A stretch of 64,000 nt of DNA, taken from Luscinia megarhynchos (Eukaryota; Chordata; Aves; Passeriformes; Turdidae). The stretch covers positions 29,108,330 to 29,172,329 of the forward strand of contig CM067566.1 in NCBI GenBank assembly GCA_034336665.1, read 5' to 3'. Under the pieces are notes generated by a model. The model was not told where the DNA came from, searched no databases, and saw nothing but the letters and a program-made list of their open reading frames with translations. A program made the translations under genes and the position numbers. Positions 48,197 to 61,300 of this stretch are shown here, one piece after another; positions within the stretch are counted from its first letter, which is position 1, and every line of letters begins with the position of its first letter.

Positions 48197-51072
48197 CTTC
48201 TGCAAACACAAATCTTTTAAACCTTCAATTGGCATTTTACTTGCAGACTGAAATTTCAGAAGCTTTCTGCCAACATGTGCCTCTTGAAAGTGTTTACTAC
48301 AGGCCTAACTGATATTTTGAACAAGCTGCTAATCCATCTTCATCATTTCAGAACTGACAGCATGGAGATTATTATTTAATTATTTTTTTAAGTACCCTTT
48401 GGCAAGCAAAAATTTGAAGACGTTGTTTGAATTGTCATCCAAAATCTCTAGCAATCATCAGATATGAAGAATTTTAGAACTGTCTGCAAGAAGTTCTGAG
48501 CATTTGACAATGCACTGTGAACATAAGTGCCTTTCATACCTTTTCCTTATCTTTGTTATGTGTTTTGGTAACAATCTAAATTCTCTTTTTTCTGTTTAAG
48601 TAACTCATGGGAGATAAATTTCATTCATACAGGCCTGGAAGTATTTGCAAAATGAATGGTAATTGTATGGATTAGATATTTTGTAAAAATTAGAGAAACA
48701 TTTATTTATGTATAAAGAAGTAATTGCTTATCTTTACTAATCATGACTATTAATCCATAGTCATGGAGAAGTCAAGCAGTGAAGATAATTCAAAGGTTTT
48801 TACTCCCTCTAAACAGCATTCAAGATTTCTGCTTAAGTGCATGCCTTTTCTTTGAAAAATGCTATCTGTATAGAATAATACTCACAAGAGAAGCTTTTTT
48901 GTTTTCTGCAAAATCATCTGGGAAATAATCTGTTGGTTACAGTATTGACAGTGGCAATGAGATGTGATTTAGCAAAGTCTGTGCTTTTGACTTCAGAAGA
49001 GTCAGAATTTCATCTGATATTTGGTACTTACCTGCAGCAGTCATTCAGTTTTCCTGCCTACTACTCATTTTCCCCCCTGTACTTTCTCCTTTATATATGT
49101 TCCAGAACTCGATATTGCTGAGATTAGCATTATACCTTGCTTCTCCTAAGAAAAATTAATGCACAAAATCCCAGCTTTCTTTAAAGATGGTAGGGGAGGT
49201 TAAAAAAAAAGAGGTCTGGGCTTTGGAAAAAAACCTTATTGAAACAGTATTTCAGTGCTTCGTTAATTCTTAAATGTGTGTTAGAGTAGCACTTTTTTGT
49301 GAGCCAAGCCTACACCTACTAATCTATTCATGTGGGTATGATGTCTGAATTCTAATTTCTGTAAAGAACTGGTGTGGCAGTGCAGCGTAAAAAATTATTT
49401 TAATGCTGATAAAACCAGAAAATGTTCTTCTTTCAACATAAGTCATATTATCTGTCAAAGGCACCCAGATATTTTAACACTTTTTCTCAGCAAGGAGTAG
49501 GTTCAAGTCCCATGAAGGATTCCACGATATGAAGTCATTTTGCAAGAATATGCTTACAAAAAATCCTTCCCTAGAATAAGAACTGTCTTGGACTTTGTCA
49601 TGCCTTGGAGAGTTGCAATCTGTTGCTGGTACTAACCATTGGTATTAATCTCTGTTGTTAGGTGTAAGAACTTTAGATGCTATGACAGCTATGTTGGTTG
49701 ACAATGAAGAGCACCTTACTTTTTATAATAGCTGGAATTTTATGAAAAAAAAAAAAAAAAAACCCAAATTAGTTAGGCTGCTTCTGTCTCTCTCCTTTTT
49801 CAGAGCAGTAAGTCACTTTTTTTAATCTTAAAATTACTTCTTTCCCAGTAGTCTTAAATCATCAGCTTCAAAAAAAGCAATTGCTGTGGGAGCAAGTCAG
49901 CTGTGCCCATGTGAAGATTTGGCATGATGTCTTTACAAGCCTACAGTGAAACACAGCTCTTAACCACATCTCAGCATGTGGGAAGCACAGACTTTCTTTT
50001 TGCTATGGTTGTTGATGCCACAGAGCAGGCCAGCCATGCTGCCAAGACACAAACTGCTGCTGTTCTGTGATATGGAAGACTCCATTCCCTCCCAAGGCCA
50101 TCACAGAGAATGTATGTGTGCACACCTGTCTAAGCATTTGCATATGTCTGAAATTATCCCATAGCAAATTTGATGTAATAGTTAAAGTATTTTCTATATT
50201 ACACTGGACTTTTCATTTGAAGGGATACTGCCAATATGATTAGCTTCTGACTAATGCAAGTGCTAGCTAAGGCCTCTGGAGAGAACTAAAGGAAGTAAAT
50301 TTTCTAGTTTATTTACCTGATGGATGTGTTGGCACTTTGTGTATTGACAGATTCCCCTTTAATTTGTATGGATATTTCTCTCCCCTTGTTAGTGAAATCA
50401 GTTATTTTAAAATAATAAGATGTGTCTGTACAAGTGTTGCTAAGACAACAGATGGGAGGAGCTGCAGCACCAGAACTATCCACATAACTAATGACATATA
50501 AAATGAAATTAAAGGAAAGTCACTGGGTACTCTTAGTTGCTTCAACTGTGCAAAGATTATTTATATATGTTTATAGTCATTATTAGTCAGTGGCTGAATG
50601 AAAACAGACAAGCCAGACATAAGATATTTATGGTAAATTTGATGTGCTTTTGTATATGCAGTCTTAAAATTCCAGATGTTTTAGCGGGACTCTGCAGAAG
50701 CAAAGGACTTGCCATGCTAGTCCTTACACAGGAGAAATGAATGCAAGAAATCCTGATCTTGTTCTCACATTTGCTCTATCCATGTACTTGCTGAAAGATC
50801 AGCTGAAAGCACAAGTCCATTGGAATTAAATCATTGTTATTTTTTAACACAGTTGTTGATATTGTAAATTGTTCCATGCAAATAATAACGATATGTCTTA
50901 ATACAAAATACCTACTTTTGAAGGTAGCTTATTGGTTGTTTATTTCCTTTGTAGAAAAAAGTTCTCATAAACTTTATTTGTTTTGGTACATTCTGGATAT
51001 GCCATTAGGTAAAGAAATTATTCTTACCTAGCTGTCTTTAAGAAAGTAAACCAAAGCATATTTAACAGAACA

Positions 51073-51078
51073 AATAAA
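51073..51078 (+). terminator. SLC7A2: Candidate proximal polyadenylation signal of SLC7A2
   Basis: AATAAA followed directly by a U/G-rich stretch (TCTTTTTGTTCTGATGT) gives a good sequence context for cleavage. Use would shorten the 3' UTR by about 1.6 kb. Confidence 0.4.
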
Positions 51079-52683
51079 TCTTTTTGTTCTGATGTACAGG
51101 AGTTACAAAACACTTCTGAATAATTCATCTTTCTGTGGTATTCCAGTCCTCATTCTGCATTGGGAAGTTTTATGAGGTAACTTAGTATTCTATTAATATT
51201 AGTATGCTTTTTTCTGCACAACAAATGCTGGTCAGATTCCTGAAATCTGTCATATTGTGCTTATCTTGCCAAGTGTTAAAGCCAGTTATATTACCTGCTG
51301 CTGGAGAACTAGCAGCAATCAGTGTCGATAGTACTGATACAGAGTTACTTATGTACCTAAGTAGGAATTAACCTGTGTTATCCAGAAACTTTGAGTGATA
51401 CAATTAATTTAGAGGCAAAACTTGGTAAAGCTTAAATATATATTCTGTATTTTAATACATGATGAATTTATAAGTCTAGTCACCTTTCCCCTAAAATTTA
51501 TGAAAAAATCTATATTTAAGAAATATAAGGTATAGTGTTTTCATAGAATTTTTAATAAATGCCAATATCAATGTGCCCTAAGCATCCTAAGGTGGTTGAG
51601 AGTGCAGGAAACCTGTGTGGGACTGTGCAATTGGATATGAGGCGTTTGACACTGAGGCATATTTTTTACAGGAGAAATTTGATTCACAAGAAGGCTCGTC
51701 TGCCTTGAGTGCATAAAAACGAAAATGAAAGCACTTTTTTAATGCTCTTAGGCCCTAATTCTTCCTAGACACGCTGGAAAGTCTGTATGAATTGCAGTAT
51801 GTTCACTGAAGGCACTGAGGTTACTCAGTGTTAAGCAAATATAAATTTTTCAGAAAGAGTGGGTGGTATTTAATATAGTATAGAATCTTTGTGTTTGTTT
51901 TTAATTTCCTGTATCTTTAGAACTTCCTTCTGGTATATGTTTTGAGGACCTCCGTATTTTTAATAGTTGGACCTTTTCAAAGCTAAATATAACACCTTTA
52001 CCAGGTGCTGATCTATTTTCCATTTGATCTTAGAAATGAAACTCCTTAACATGAGCTAAGTTGAAGGATTTCTGTGCATAGACATGCAGACATGCATTGC
52101 AAAGAACTGTATGTGTATAAACATATTTTTTATTGTCAGACAAATTCTGTTGTTTTTTGTATGTTTTCATGAGCAAGGTCAACTCCAACTTCACCAAGTT
52201 TAGTTGGAGTCAGAATATGAGAATTTGAATATTTAGGGGAGCTTTTTTCTTTTGTGGTACCAGAAATTAAAGCATGAAATATGTGTTACATATCCTTAAA
52301 AACAATTGTGTGCATCTTTTCAAAAAACATTAACATTCATATCCATCTTTCCTTTTTGTTCGTATGTACATTTTAGTGATTATTTCTGTGTTGTATGCTG
52401 CTGAGTATTCAAAGTGTAGATAGGATGATTATGATGCAATTTACACTACAAATTTTTATTTCTTTGAAGTGCTCTACCAAAATGAAAAGTCTTGAATTTT
52501 TATGAATGTAAAAATGCTTGTATTTAAGAATATGGTGCTTTTTTCCCACTTTACAACAGAATTGTTATCAGTGACATTTTTAGTTACCTTAGTTCCAAAT
52601 TTTAATGGAAATTACATTGCTCCTCATTTACTGTAAAATGTGCTTTGTGGGATAACAGTAGTGCATTTGTTCCATATTTTTTA

Positions 52684-52689
52684 AATAAA
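52684..52689 (+). terminator. SLC7A2: Candidate distal polyadenylation signal of SLC7A2
   Basis: AATAAA lies about 4.5 kb after the stop codon. It is a plausible transcript end given the length of the mammalian 3' UTR. A further AATAAA-like run follows near 52,840. Confidence 0.4.
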
Positions 52690-52710
52690 ATTGAATATCA
52701 CTTGCATGTC

Positions 52711-54935
52711 CTTCATTCAGCAGCTGTAACTTTAACCATGACTACAGTTTTAGTTTACACTAAAATAATATAGTCACCTAACATCACAAGTATGCCAGAT
52801 ATCTAATGTTATGACATTATACAAATCATAGCACAATTAAAATAAATAGTATGATAACACTGTATGCACTGTATAGAGGGAATAGAGAATAACAGCCTTT
52901 GATTTAGGCATTTTGTGTTACACTGCCAAACCGGAGATGATGTTAGGTTTGATTTCCAGAGGGGGTGAGTAGCCCTCAGTGTTCATGCTTAACTTTCTGA
53001 AGCACCAAGCCTTGTCCTGACCTCAGAGTTGGATGAATAAACTCACTGTTGTCTCCTTGTTCCCCTTTTGTGAAAAAAAAATCAAACCAAATCAACACAA
53101 CACTAACAACGCCTCCCTCCAATCCTCCAAAACACAAAAAGAGCCCAAACAAATCAACCCCAAAACCTTCCTCAATTTTTAAGAGTACTGTGAGTATAGC
53201 AAGAGAATAAAAGCATGTATCTAGGCAATGAATAAAAATAGTCTGGTCACAGAACCCTACTGACAGGGCAAGATTATCATCTGGGACTGTTTTCAAAGAC
53301 ATTTGAGTAGTCATCTTTGTTCATAGACTTAAAAGTAGCTATGACAGTATTCTTTCTGAGGTATATTCTTTATAAGGAATTATAGAATAGTATTCAAATT
53401 ATTAATAATTACCTTACTGTACATACAGATGTACTAAGACTGGTCTTGAAAATCTTGGTCCCATGAAGCAGTGGAATAGGGCCACTGATTTAAATTAGAA
53501 CGAGCCATTCTGCAAGCATCTAATCACATTTAAAATATTACTTGAAAAGACGTATTTAATCTATTGGTTTACTCATGTGGAGGACTGAGGTGATCACATG
53601 AACATTTTTCTGATGGCTGTAAATGAAAATTTTTTCATGCATACCCATTTTAAAGTAGGATATGTAAAACTCATAAAATATTTTTCTTTCCTCATTGTAT
53701 ACATTTTCATAGGAAAAAGGAATATGTCAATTTAAATATGTCTTAAAATTAATGCAGTCTGAGTGTTATTTCCATGTGCTATTACCATATTTTCCATAAT
53801 ACACTAATACTTGAAGCTCAGACACCATTAGATCATTGACCTACCCTGTGGTGAAAGCAAATGGGAAATTTCACCAAGGAAGGCACATAAGGATTGCAAC
53901 CAGTAGTTTTGCAGATTACAGGGAAAAAAAAGCCCACTCTTCATCATAAGCAGGAGTTGTGAATATTTCCACTGCAAATTTGCAGTTTATACTACACAAG
54001 TCCTCTCTGAGATTCACCGACCTTAAAACAAAGACTGATAACCATTTCAGATATAAATAATACTTGGTATTCTAATTGTTTCAAGGGGGAAGCACTTTTA
54101 AAATATCCTTATATTATAGCAACAAAAATATTCTTTTTCTTAATTTTTTACAGGTAACGGATGACATGTTTATGATACACTGATAATAGAATGAAAATAG
54201 ATCAGGAAATTTCATCATCTTACTCCAGCCCTGGGCCCTACTGGCATCTTTATGCTAACCAGGTGCCCCAGGGTGAGGTCTCAGAGCAGGGTCAGGCAAG
54301 CAAGTCTCCAAACTCTGCATGTGTGTGTATTTATGAGGAGCATTATGCATGCACCTTCTAACTTTTCTTGAGTGGATGCAGATGAAGCCTAGGCTTCCTT
54401 TAAGTAATCTGTAAATACTCTGCTCTCACAACTGCTGTGGCCCTGGAGCTGTGGTCAGAGTCAGAATTTTTATTTATTTTCATTCACTTTGAAATGTGGT
54501 TGTGTTTACTACGGGATGTGTCTGTGATCTCTGATAGCCATTATTTTTCCCCCGTTGAAGACCAGCCTTGCCTTGCATCTATCTTTGTGGCCTCTCCCGT
54601 CATTTTCATCTCCCATCTCCTCCAAGGAAATTTCAAAGAACGGCTTTTTACAGCTCATTGTGGGCAGAAGCATACGTGCGGCAAACATCAAGGTTACCAC
54701 CTTCATCTCTTTGCTAGCAGCAGAGACAGAGGTGCTCCGTCCCTGCGCTCCACACAGGCATCCACGGGAACAGTGGAGCCGCAGGTTGGACCAGAGAGAT
54801 TTCCTCTGTTACCCGCAGTGAGACAGGTTATCCCGAGCGACTGGGAATCTCCTCGGTGTGGCAGGCTGGTACGAGTGCAATAGTTCGACGGTAAAATGTA
54901 CTTTTTCTGTGCTGTCAGGCCAGCACTGTTCAGCG
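52711..54935. other. Intergenic region between SLC7A2 and PDGFRL
   Basis: About 2.2 kb of mostly AT-rich sequence rises in GC content from about 54,700 onward as it approaches the PDGFRL CpG island. No repeat family or gene was recognised in it. An A/C-rich low-complexity stretch lies at about 53,080-53,165. Confidence 0.6.
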
Positions 54936-55247
54936 CCCTACATGCAGCCCTGAGCTCACCTGTGCCACCCCCGGAGCGGCTCCCGCTGCTGCGCTCTGCC
55001 CGCCCGGCCGCGGGCCCCGGGCAGCCAGCAGCCGGCCGGACCTGTGCAGAGCCTCCTACGGCGGGGGGCGAGCTGCTCCACGGGCGGCGAGCCCCGGGTG
55101 CCCCCGAGCGTTCTGCGGCAGCCCCTCCGCTCCGCACACGGGGTGCACGGCGGGGCGGGGCGGGAGGCGGCGGGAGCGGCCCAGCCCCGGCCCGGCCCGG
55201 CCCCTCCCCGCTGAGGCGAGCCGGGGCCGCCCCGCGCCGCGCCCGCC

Positions 55248-55268
55248 CCGCCGCCGCCGCCGCCGCCG
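55248..55268. repeat. PDGFRL: (CCG)7 trinucleotide repeat in PDGFRL 5' UTR
   Basis: Seven uninterrupted CCG units end 13 bp before the ATG. The tract is probably transcribed as 5' UTR and is likely length-variable. Confidence 0.85.
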
Positions 55269-55281
55269 CGCCGCTCCCGCC

Positions 55282-55336
55282 ATGCGGCTGTGGGTGCTCC
55301 TCAGCCTGCTGCTGCTGCAGGAAGCGCTGCCACACG
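55282..55336 (+). CDS. PDGFRL: PDGFRL coding exon 1, signal peptide
   Basis: A 55-bp coding part that encodes a short positive start (MR), a leucine-rich hydrophobic core and a small polar end. It stops one base into codon 19. The donor is GTGAGC at 55,337. Reading further in frame gives only GC-rich intron translation. Confidence 0.93.
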
Positions 55337-58300
55337 GTGAGCCGCCGCCACGATGGGTCCCCTTTCCCCTTTCCCAGCCGTACCCTCCGGACCAGGGACA
55401 GCAGCGGGAGCCACCGCGGGAGGGGATGGTGGCGGGGCTCCCTGCCGCTGGGCAGAGGCGGAGGGAAGCGGGGTGCTCGCATCGTGTGCGGCCCGCGGGT
55501 CGCCGAAGCCTCCCGCCGAAGATGAGGGTTTGGGTTTCGGGGAGAGGCGTTCCGGGCAGCCCCGCTCCTCCCGCCGCCCCCTCTCCGGGGTAGAAGGCTT
55601 GAGTCCGCGACCAGTCCCGTGTGGCGCCTGAGAGGGACGGTGATGGACAGGGGACAGCGCTGGACGTGGTGCTCGGATTTAGAAAAAGACCAGAAAAGTT
55701 TTTTGGCTTTGTGCATCGTTGTTCGATCGAGAGCATCGAACTTCACCCATAACTCCGCTTCAGGCTGTGGGAAAGTCTTGGTGGGGAAAGGCAAGTTTTT
55801 GGCAGGGGACATTCATAACTAATTCTTGATTTACGTAGGCTTAAACTAGCAAAAGAGAGGCTCTTTCCGTCTTGCAGAATGTGAATTAACTTAATATACT
55901 TAGTCGGAAGAAACACAACAAAAAAAAAAGTTCCAGTGTTTTTCACCGTGGAAGGGCTTGGGAATCAAGGCCTGTGTAGCCCGTGGAAGGGTTTGTAGAG
56001 AAATGAGGGACAGGATCTTAGGTGGGTGATGAAAGGGAGAAGCAATTACCACAGGTACTTCAGGAGGTTATAAGGAAAACATTCTTGTAAGAACATAAAA
56101 AATCCTCCACCCTGAGAGGTGTTAAACATAGATAGAGATTGTCAGAGGAGAATGTCGAGTCTCCAGCCTTTGGGAAAGTCAGAGCTCAACTGGACAAGGC
56201 TCAGAGCAGCTGAACAGAGATGGGAAGAGACTTCCAGGAGCCTTTTCCAGCCTCGTTTTTCTCATGACTGCATGCAGAGGAATTGCACTGTGGATCCGAG
56301 TGGTGTGGGAGAGGGTTTCTGCTAAAAGATCTGGTCTGTGGGTATACCACATCTAGAAAAGTGTTTTCTGTTTGAGAAGTGGACAGTAAAACCACAGAAT
56401 AAGTAATGAGTTGGGCTGGAGATTTCCCCAGTCTGTGTCATCAGTTTGTCATGTTTATACCGAGGTGTGACTGGGTGCTTCCCACTCTGCCATCCAAAAG
56501 CTTAGCAATGGGAGAAAGTAACCAGGCATATTTAATAAAAATTTCTTGTCTAAAGCTAAATGTAGAAGTCCTAATGTTGGCATTATCATTTCAAAATAGT
56601 CTTCCTAATTTATCTTACTAATTTATGAACTAATGAAATATGCCCCTCCAGACTGGCTCTATGTTTGGAGATTAACTCTTCATTTGAAGTACCACAAATT
56701 ATAAGATCCATCCAGCTCGGTCTGTTATATTACTTGTACTCACAAAGACTCTTTCCTCATGTAGGAATCCTGCTGGTTAATTATACTTTGTGGTATCCTC
56801 ACACTTAATTTATTTTTTATTTATATTTTTAAATTTATTTTTTAAATTTATGGTAACCTCACACAACGGGCTAGTTGACTTTTTTCCCTTTCTTGGAAAG
56901 TCTTGCAGATTGGATAAGGAAATGAAGGTGAGGGATTTGATTTTGTGTCCTCTTCACCTTAGGTGATGCTGTAGCAGATAATTTAGTTACCTGGCATAGA
57001 AAGACTGTATTCAGCTAGGACAGAAGACAGGATTGTGAGGTGCAGAAGTGGTGGTGGCAGGGGATATCTGGGCAGACTTACAGGGGATTGTTGGGGAGGA
57101 GCATGGCCACAGCTTGCTTGGAAAGTCACCTCTCCAGGAGGTGCAACAGAGGCAGAACCCGGTTTTCTGTGTAGTACGATGAAAGTTCATCTGATGTGTA
57201 TCCTGAAATGCCCCTGCTGTCACCTGCAGGGAAATACAAGGTCAGACAGACAAGGCTCTCACTGAGCAGCTGGGAGTGTGGTGTAGGAGGAAAGTGTTCG
57301 GGCTCACTGAACTGCGGAAACGTGGAACAGAGGGAGCTTGTGTGCAGAGAAAAAAATTCGTTTGACAAAATTAAAACCAGGCTTCTGGCACTTAAAATTG
57401 AAAAGCTTTCATAGGGGAGTCTTTAACAGTTTCTTAAAGGCAGAGTCTCAGGTGTGGCAGAGCACACAGTATGGGATGAAGCATTTCCTTGGGGTGAGGT
57501 TGCAGGATCCATGTGCCTTTGAAATAGCATCAGGATCGAGGTTGGCAAAATGTAGTGGAAATGTCAAAGAGTAATTTGAACATATTTCAGTAGGATTTGA
57601 TGGGGGAAAAATGAAAAAGGATGGCTGAACCAAAGCTTGTGTGCTGCTGCAGAGTAATCTGGAAAGTTTAACAGGGAGCTGGAATGGCCAATTTGAAATG
57701 GGAATGTTTATTCAAGTCTTATCAGGCCTGTCAGTGGAACCTCCCAATACTAGGGCACAGTGGTGTGATGGAATTCCACTAAGATGGAATAGCTTACCCA
57801 AGGGAGAAGTGGCAGTATGTACTGAAGAAACCTTTAGTGCTAAATCTGTTTCCTGGTGGGTTTTGATGGTGAAAGTCATTGGGACTGAAATACCAGCCCT
57901 GTGGAGAAGAACCAACCTGGTAACTGACCACCCAGTATGTAATGACTGCTCTGTTAGGGAAAATCAGGGGGGCAGCAAGGACTGGATAGAAAAGCAAAAG
58001 GAAGAATAACTTCTTCTCACTTGGGTGGATCACACACATTGAGGTGTGGTGCAGGATGCAGTTATTTAGATGCCACAAACAATGACTTAGAGCTGCTATT
58101 CAGAGAGCCCCTCAGAATACCAGCAATTCTTGACTTGATCTGGAGCAGTACTCAGGTAATTGGATTCAGATGTTGTTGTGGAACAGCTAGACTCTAGTTC
58201 TAATATTCTTGCAGGAATAATAAAAGACAAAGAAACCACTGATGTGTTTAATTTTGGAAGGAACAATTACATAAGAAGAGGAAACTTCTTAACTCACATG

Positions 58301-61300
58301 TGGGTTAAATATAAAAACCAGAATAAAGCAGACAAAAAGAGTTTGAGAAACATCTTACAGAAGGACAAAAACAGCCAAAATTCCTTTTCCTTCTTCTGAT
58401 GTACCATGGTGGGGCAGGGAGACATGCCTCTAAAATTTTTTTGGCTGATAGGAACGAGGGATAAAAAAGAGCATGTATATAAAGTAATATTTAAAAAGTT
58501 ACCTGTGTGCACCCATGTTCACTATGGAGATGCTTAGAGACGTTTTAATGGAAAATAGTGACCTTATAAGCATAGAAGAAAGTTAGAGTGCAGTATCCTA
58601 CGAAACACTGTAAGAGCAGACTCTGAAATAGAATTTTTCTCTGTGGGGAGAATCATTAGAGGACATCTCGTTAACATGCCAAAAGAATCAGTAAAGGAAA
58701 AATTTGCAACAGAAGCTGTGTAAGTGCCATGATTTTATGATATACACCTGAGGTATAAAAGAAATTTGAATCTGAAATCGGTGAAGCCTTAACCCAGGTG
58801 CATAGCTTGTCATAACTTATCTTTTTCCAGGGAAGAGCAATGAAGCTGGTGAAGGGTCTGTGTCCTACAAGGAGGGACTGAGGGAGCTGGGGTTGCTTAG
58901 CCTTGAGGAAAGGAGGCTCAGTGGTGACTTTATCACTCTACAACTCCTAGAAAGAAGATGGTAGCAAGGTGGGGTTTGGCCTCTTCTCCTGGGCATCAAG
59001 TGACAGGACAAGAGGACAGAGCCTCAGGCTGGGCCAAGGGAGGTTCAGGTAGGACTTCAGGAGGAATTTCTTCACAGTAGGTGTGATTAGACACTGGAAT
59101 GAACTGCCAGTGGAGGTGGTGGAATCGCTGTCCCTGGAAGTGTTTAAGGAAAGACTGGATGGTGCTTAGTGCCATGGCCTAATTGAGATGGTGGGTTTTG
59201 GTCAGAGGTTGGACTCGATGGTCTCTGAGGTCTTTGCCAACTGAATTGATTGTGATATTACTACATATCACTATATCATGTCTATATATAACTATACCTT
59301 TCCAGGGAAATGGAATATCCCAGTCTTTTGCAGTATTTGGGGGAGGTAGACTCACAAAGCCAGATGTCTGTATTCTGTAAACTGAACTCATGAATTGCTG
59401 AAAAGTCAGTATGGCTTTGCATGACTGCCTTTTTTTTTCTTTGAGAAGTTTTGTTTTTCAGCTCTGCTGAGGTTCTCTGAGGACTTCTTGTAAGAGTGTG
59501 GCCATGGATGAATTGGTTGATGTATTTGGATTCCCAAAGGCTTTTATTAGGCCTGTTGTAAACGATTACTTGGGAACCAATGTGCTCTGAGACAAGGGAA
59601 GACCTCTTGTGCAACAATAACAAACAGGAAATTAAGAGTAGGAATTAGTCATTTTGCAATATGGATAGAATTGCTTTTATCCAGTTGAATTTGACAGAGA
59701 TCTTGTTAGGCACATGCTTTTCAGCATGTTTAAGTATCTGTTAAAAGAAAAGAAAGCTGTCAGTAAAAAGTTGTAGAACGATCTCTCAGTTTTGAAAGAC
59801 TGGGCAGGGAAAATAGGAGTTCAAATTTCACGTTGGTAGACACTAAGTTCATGTATGCCTTGATGGATTTCTACTTAGGAATTTTTGACCAGTAGTTCCT
59901 ACTTAGGAGAGTGATCTTGGAATTACACTTGATTATTTTTTAAAAAGTCAGCTCCTACTATATCTATCTTGAAAAGTAATGAGCTGTTTAAACAGGAAAG
60001 AAGACGCTATTAATATGTACAACTGCATCTGAGCATACCTTGAACCTGGTGTACAGTCTGCTTTTATGTTCTTTCCATCACCCAAATGTGGTGTAGCTGA
60101 ACTGTTGTAAGATGTGCATTCTTTACACGAACAATTAGACTGAGTAGAACTTGTCAGTCCAGAAAGAAAATGAGTCAAAAACTCTCAAGTTTTGTAAAAG
60201 TATATGTGTTGGAGAGAATGTTGTTGGAGAAACACAGATATTTATTTAATACAAAAAACTAGAAGGCATCTAGTATTTTATATGTAATTTGTGTAATTTT
60301 CAAAACTAACCAGACAAATCAATGTAGGAAAACGTCCAAGGGCAATATAATAAAAAATACAAAAAAAAAACCCCAAACCAAACAAAACCAAAACCAGCCA
60401 AGCACAGTAAAATGATGACAACTGTGGTTCACAGACTCTTTGAGCTGAAGGTTTTTGGAAGCTTAGGAGAGTAGTATCTAAGGAGCAGAGATGGTTGCCC
60501 TGTTCCCTGATTGGCATCTGACACTAGGTGGTGTCAATGCAAGTGAATTTTGACCTTATCCTCTGTAGCCTTTCTAATATAATGCAAGGAAAAAATTGCG
60601 AGAACATCCTGGTTTATAAATTTATGCTCACAAGGCATTATGTTGTTTAAAAGAAATGTGTTGTACATCAGCCTGGACTTGGAGAAGTCAAAGCTGACGC
60701 AGTGCAAGGTGTCCAGCTGGGGTTTGAGGAGAGTCACAGGAGCCATCAGTGGCAGGAATCTGGAAGTCCTGCTGTTTGTACTGGCAGCCAGTAGCAGATT
60801 TAATTATGCTTAATATATGAGTATGCTGAGTTTTTTCATTCCAGAGGGAGCTTGTTGCTTGGTTTGTACAATGAAATACCTCAGCGTTTCCATGTGGAAA
60901 ACAAGAATTAGCTGTCAGGCACAGTTAGTGGTGTTTCTGGTGTCTGGCAAAAGTAGCTTTAGGCCTGTCTCACAAAAGGGCAGTGCTTCCTGCTGTCAGT
61001 TAAAATTGGAAATTTTTGTTTGTATTTTTAAATATTTGAGACACCTCACTCTGTTTCCTTTGTTTCTTAAGGCAAGTGGGCGTCCCTGTTGTCTCTAGGA
61101 GGTAATGAAATCTCTTACTGTTTGTCTCTAAATAAGATTCTGTCTTCTGGACTGTCAAAATAAATGGGTCTTGTGGAGAAGTGACAATGTAAGTAAGTCA
61201 CCTTCAAGTGACTGAGGTATCACTTGCATTTTGGTAATTACTGTAAATGAAGAAAACTGCATCACTATCAGCATTTTATAAATAAAAATAATAATAAATT

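Larger units (their letters stand above)
48197..52710 (+). other. SLC7A2: SLC7A2 3' untranslated region (end estimated)
   Basis: No new coding exon follows the stop, and no intron is needed. The region is AT-rich, with overlapping ATTTA motifs (for example 48,700-48,708) of the kind linked to unstable mRNAs, and an internal run of A at 49,745-49,762. Candidate polyadenylation hexamers are AATAAA at 51,073-51,078, 51,554-51,559 and 52,684-52,689. I take the last as the main end because the human 3' UTR is also several kilobases long. The exact end needs transcript data. Confidence 0.6.
54936..55620 (+). promoter_or_regulatory. PDGFRL: CpG island promoter of PDGFRL
   Basis: Dense CpG and GC-box sequence (for example GGGGCGGGGCGGG near 55,153) surrounds the PDGFRL start codon. 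No TATA box was seen, which fits a CpG-island promoter with dispersed start sites. Long open frames on the minus strand here are by-products of base composition. Confidence 0.8.

Noticed and set aside
49745..49762. Run of 18 A as the tail of a retrocopy
   Set aside because: It lies in the SLC7A2 3' UTR with no recognisable processed gene before it and no target-site duplication.
54703..55812. 369-codon open frame on the minus strand, and other long frames around it
   Set aside because: It lies across the PDGFRL CpG island. The translation is arginine, proline, alanine and glycine-rich, as expected from GC composition, and overlaps the real signal-peptide exon on the other strand.
57641..58009. 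122-codon open frame in PDGFRL intron 1
   Set aside because: No family resemblance and no splice sites that join it to PDGFRL in frame. Treated as chance.
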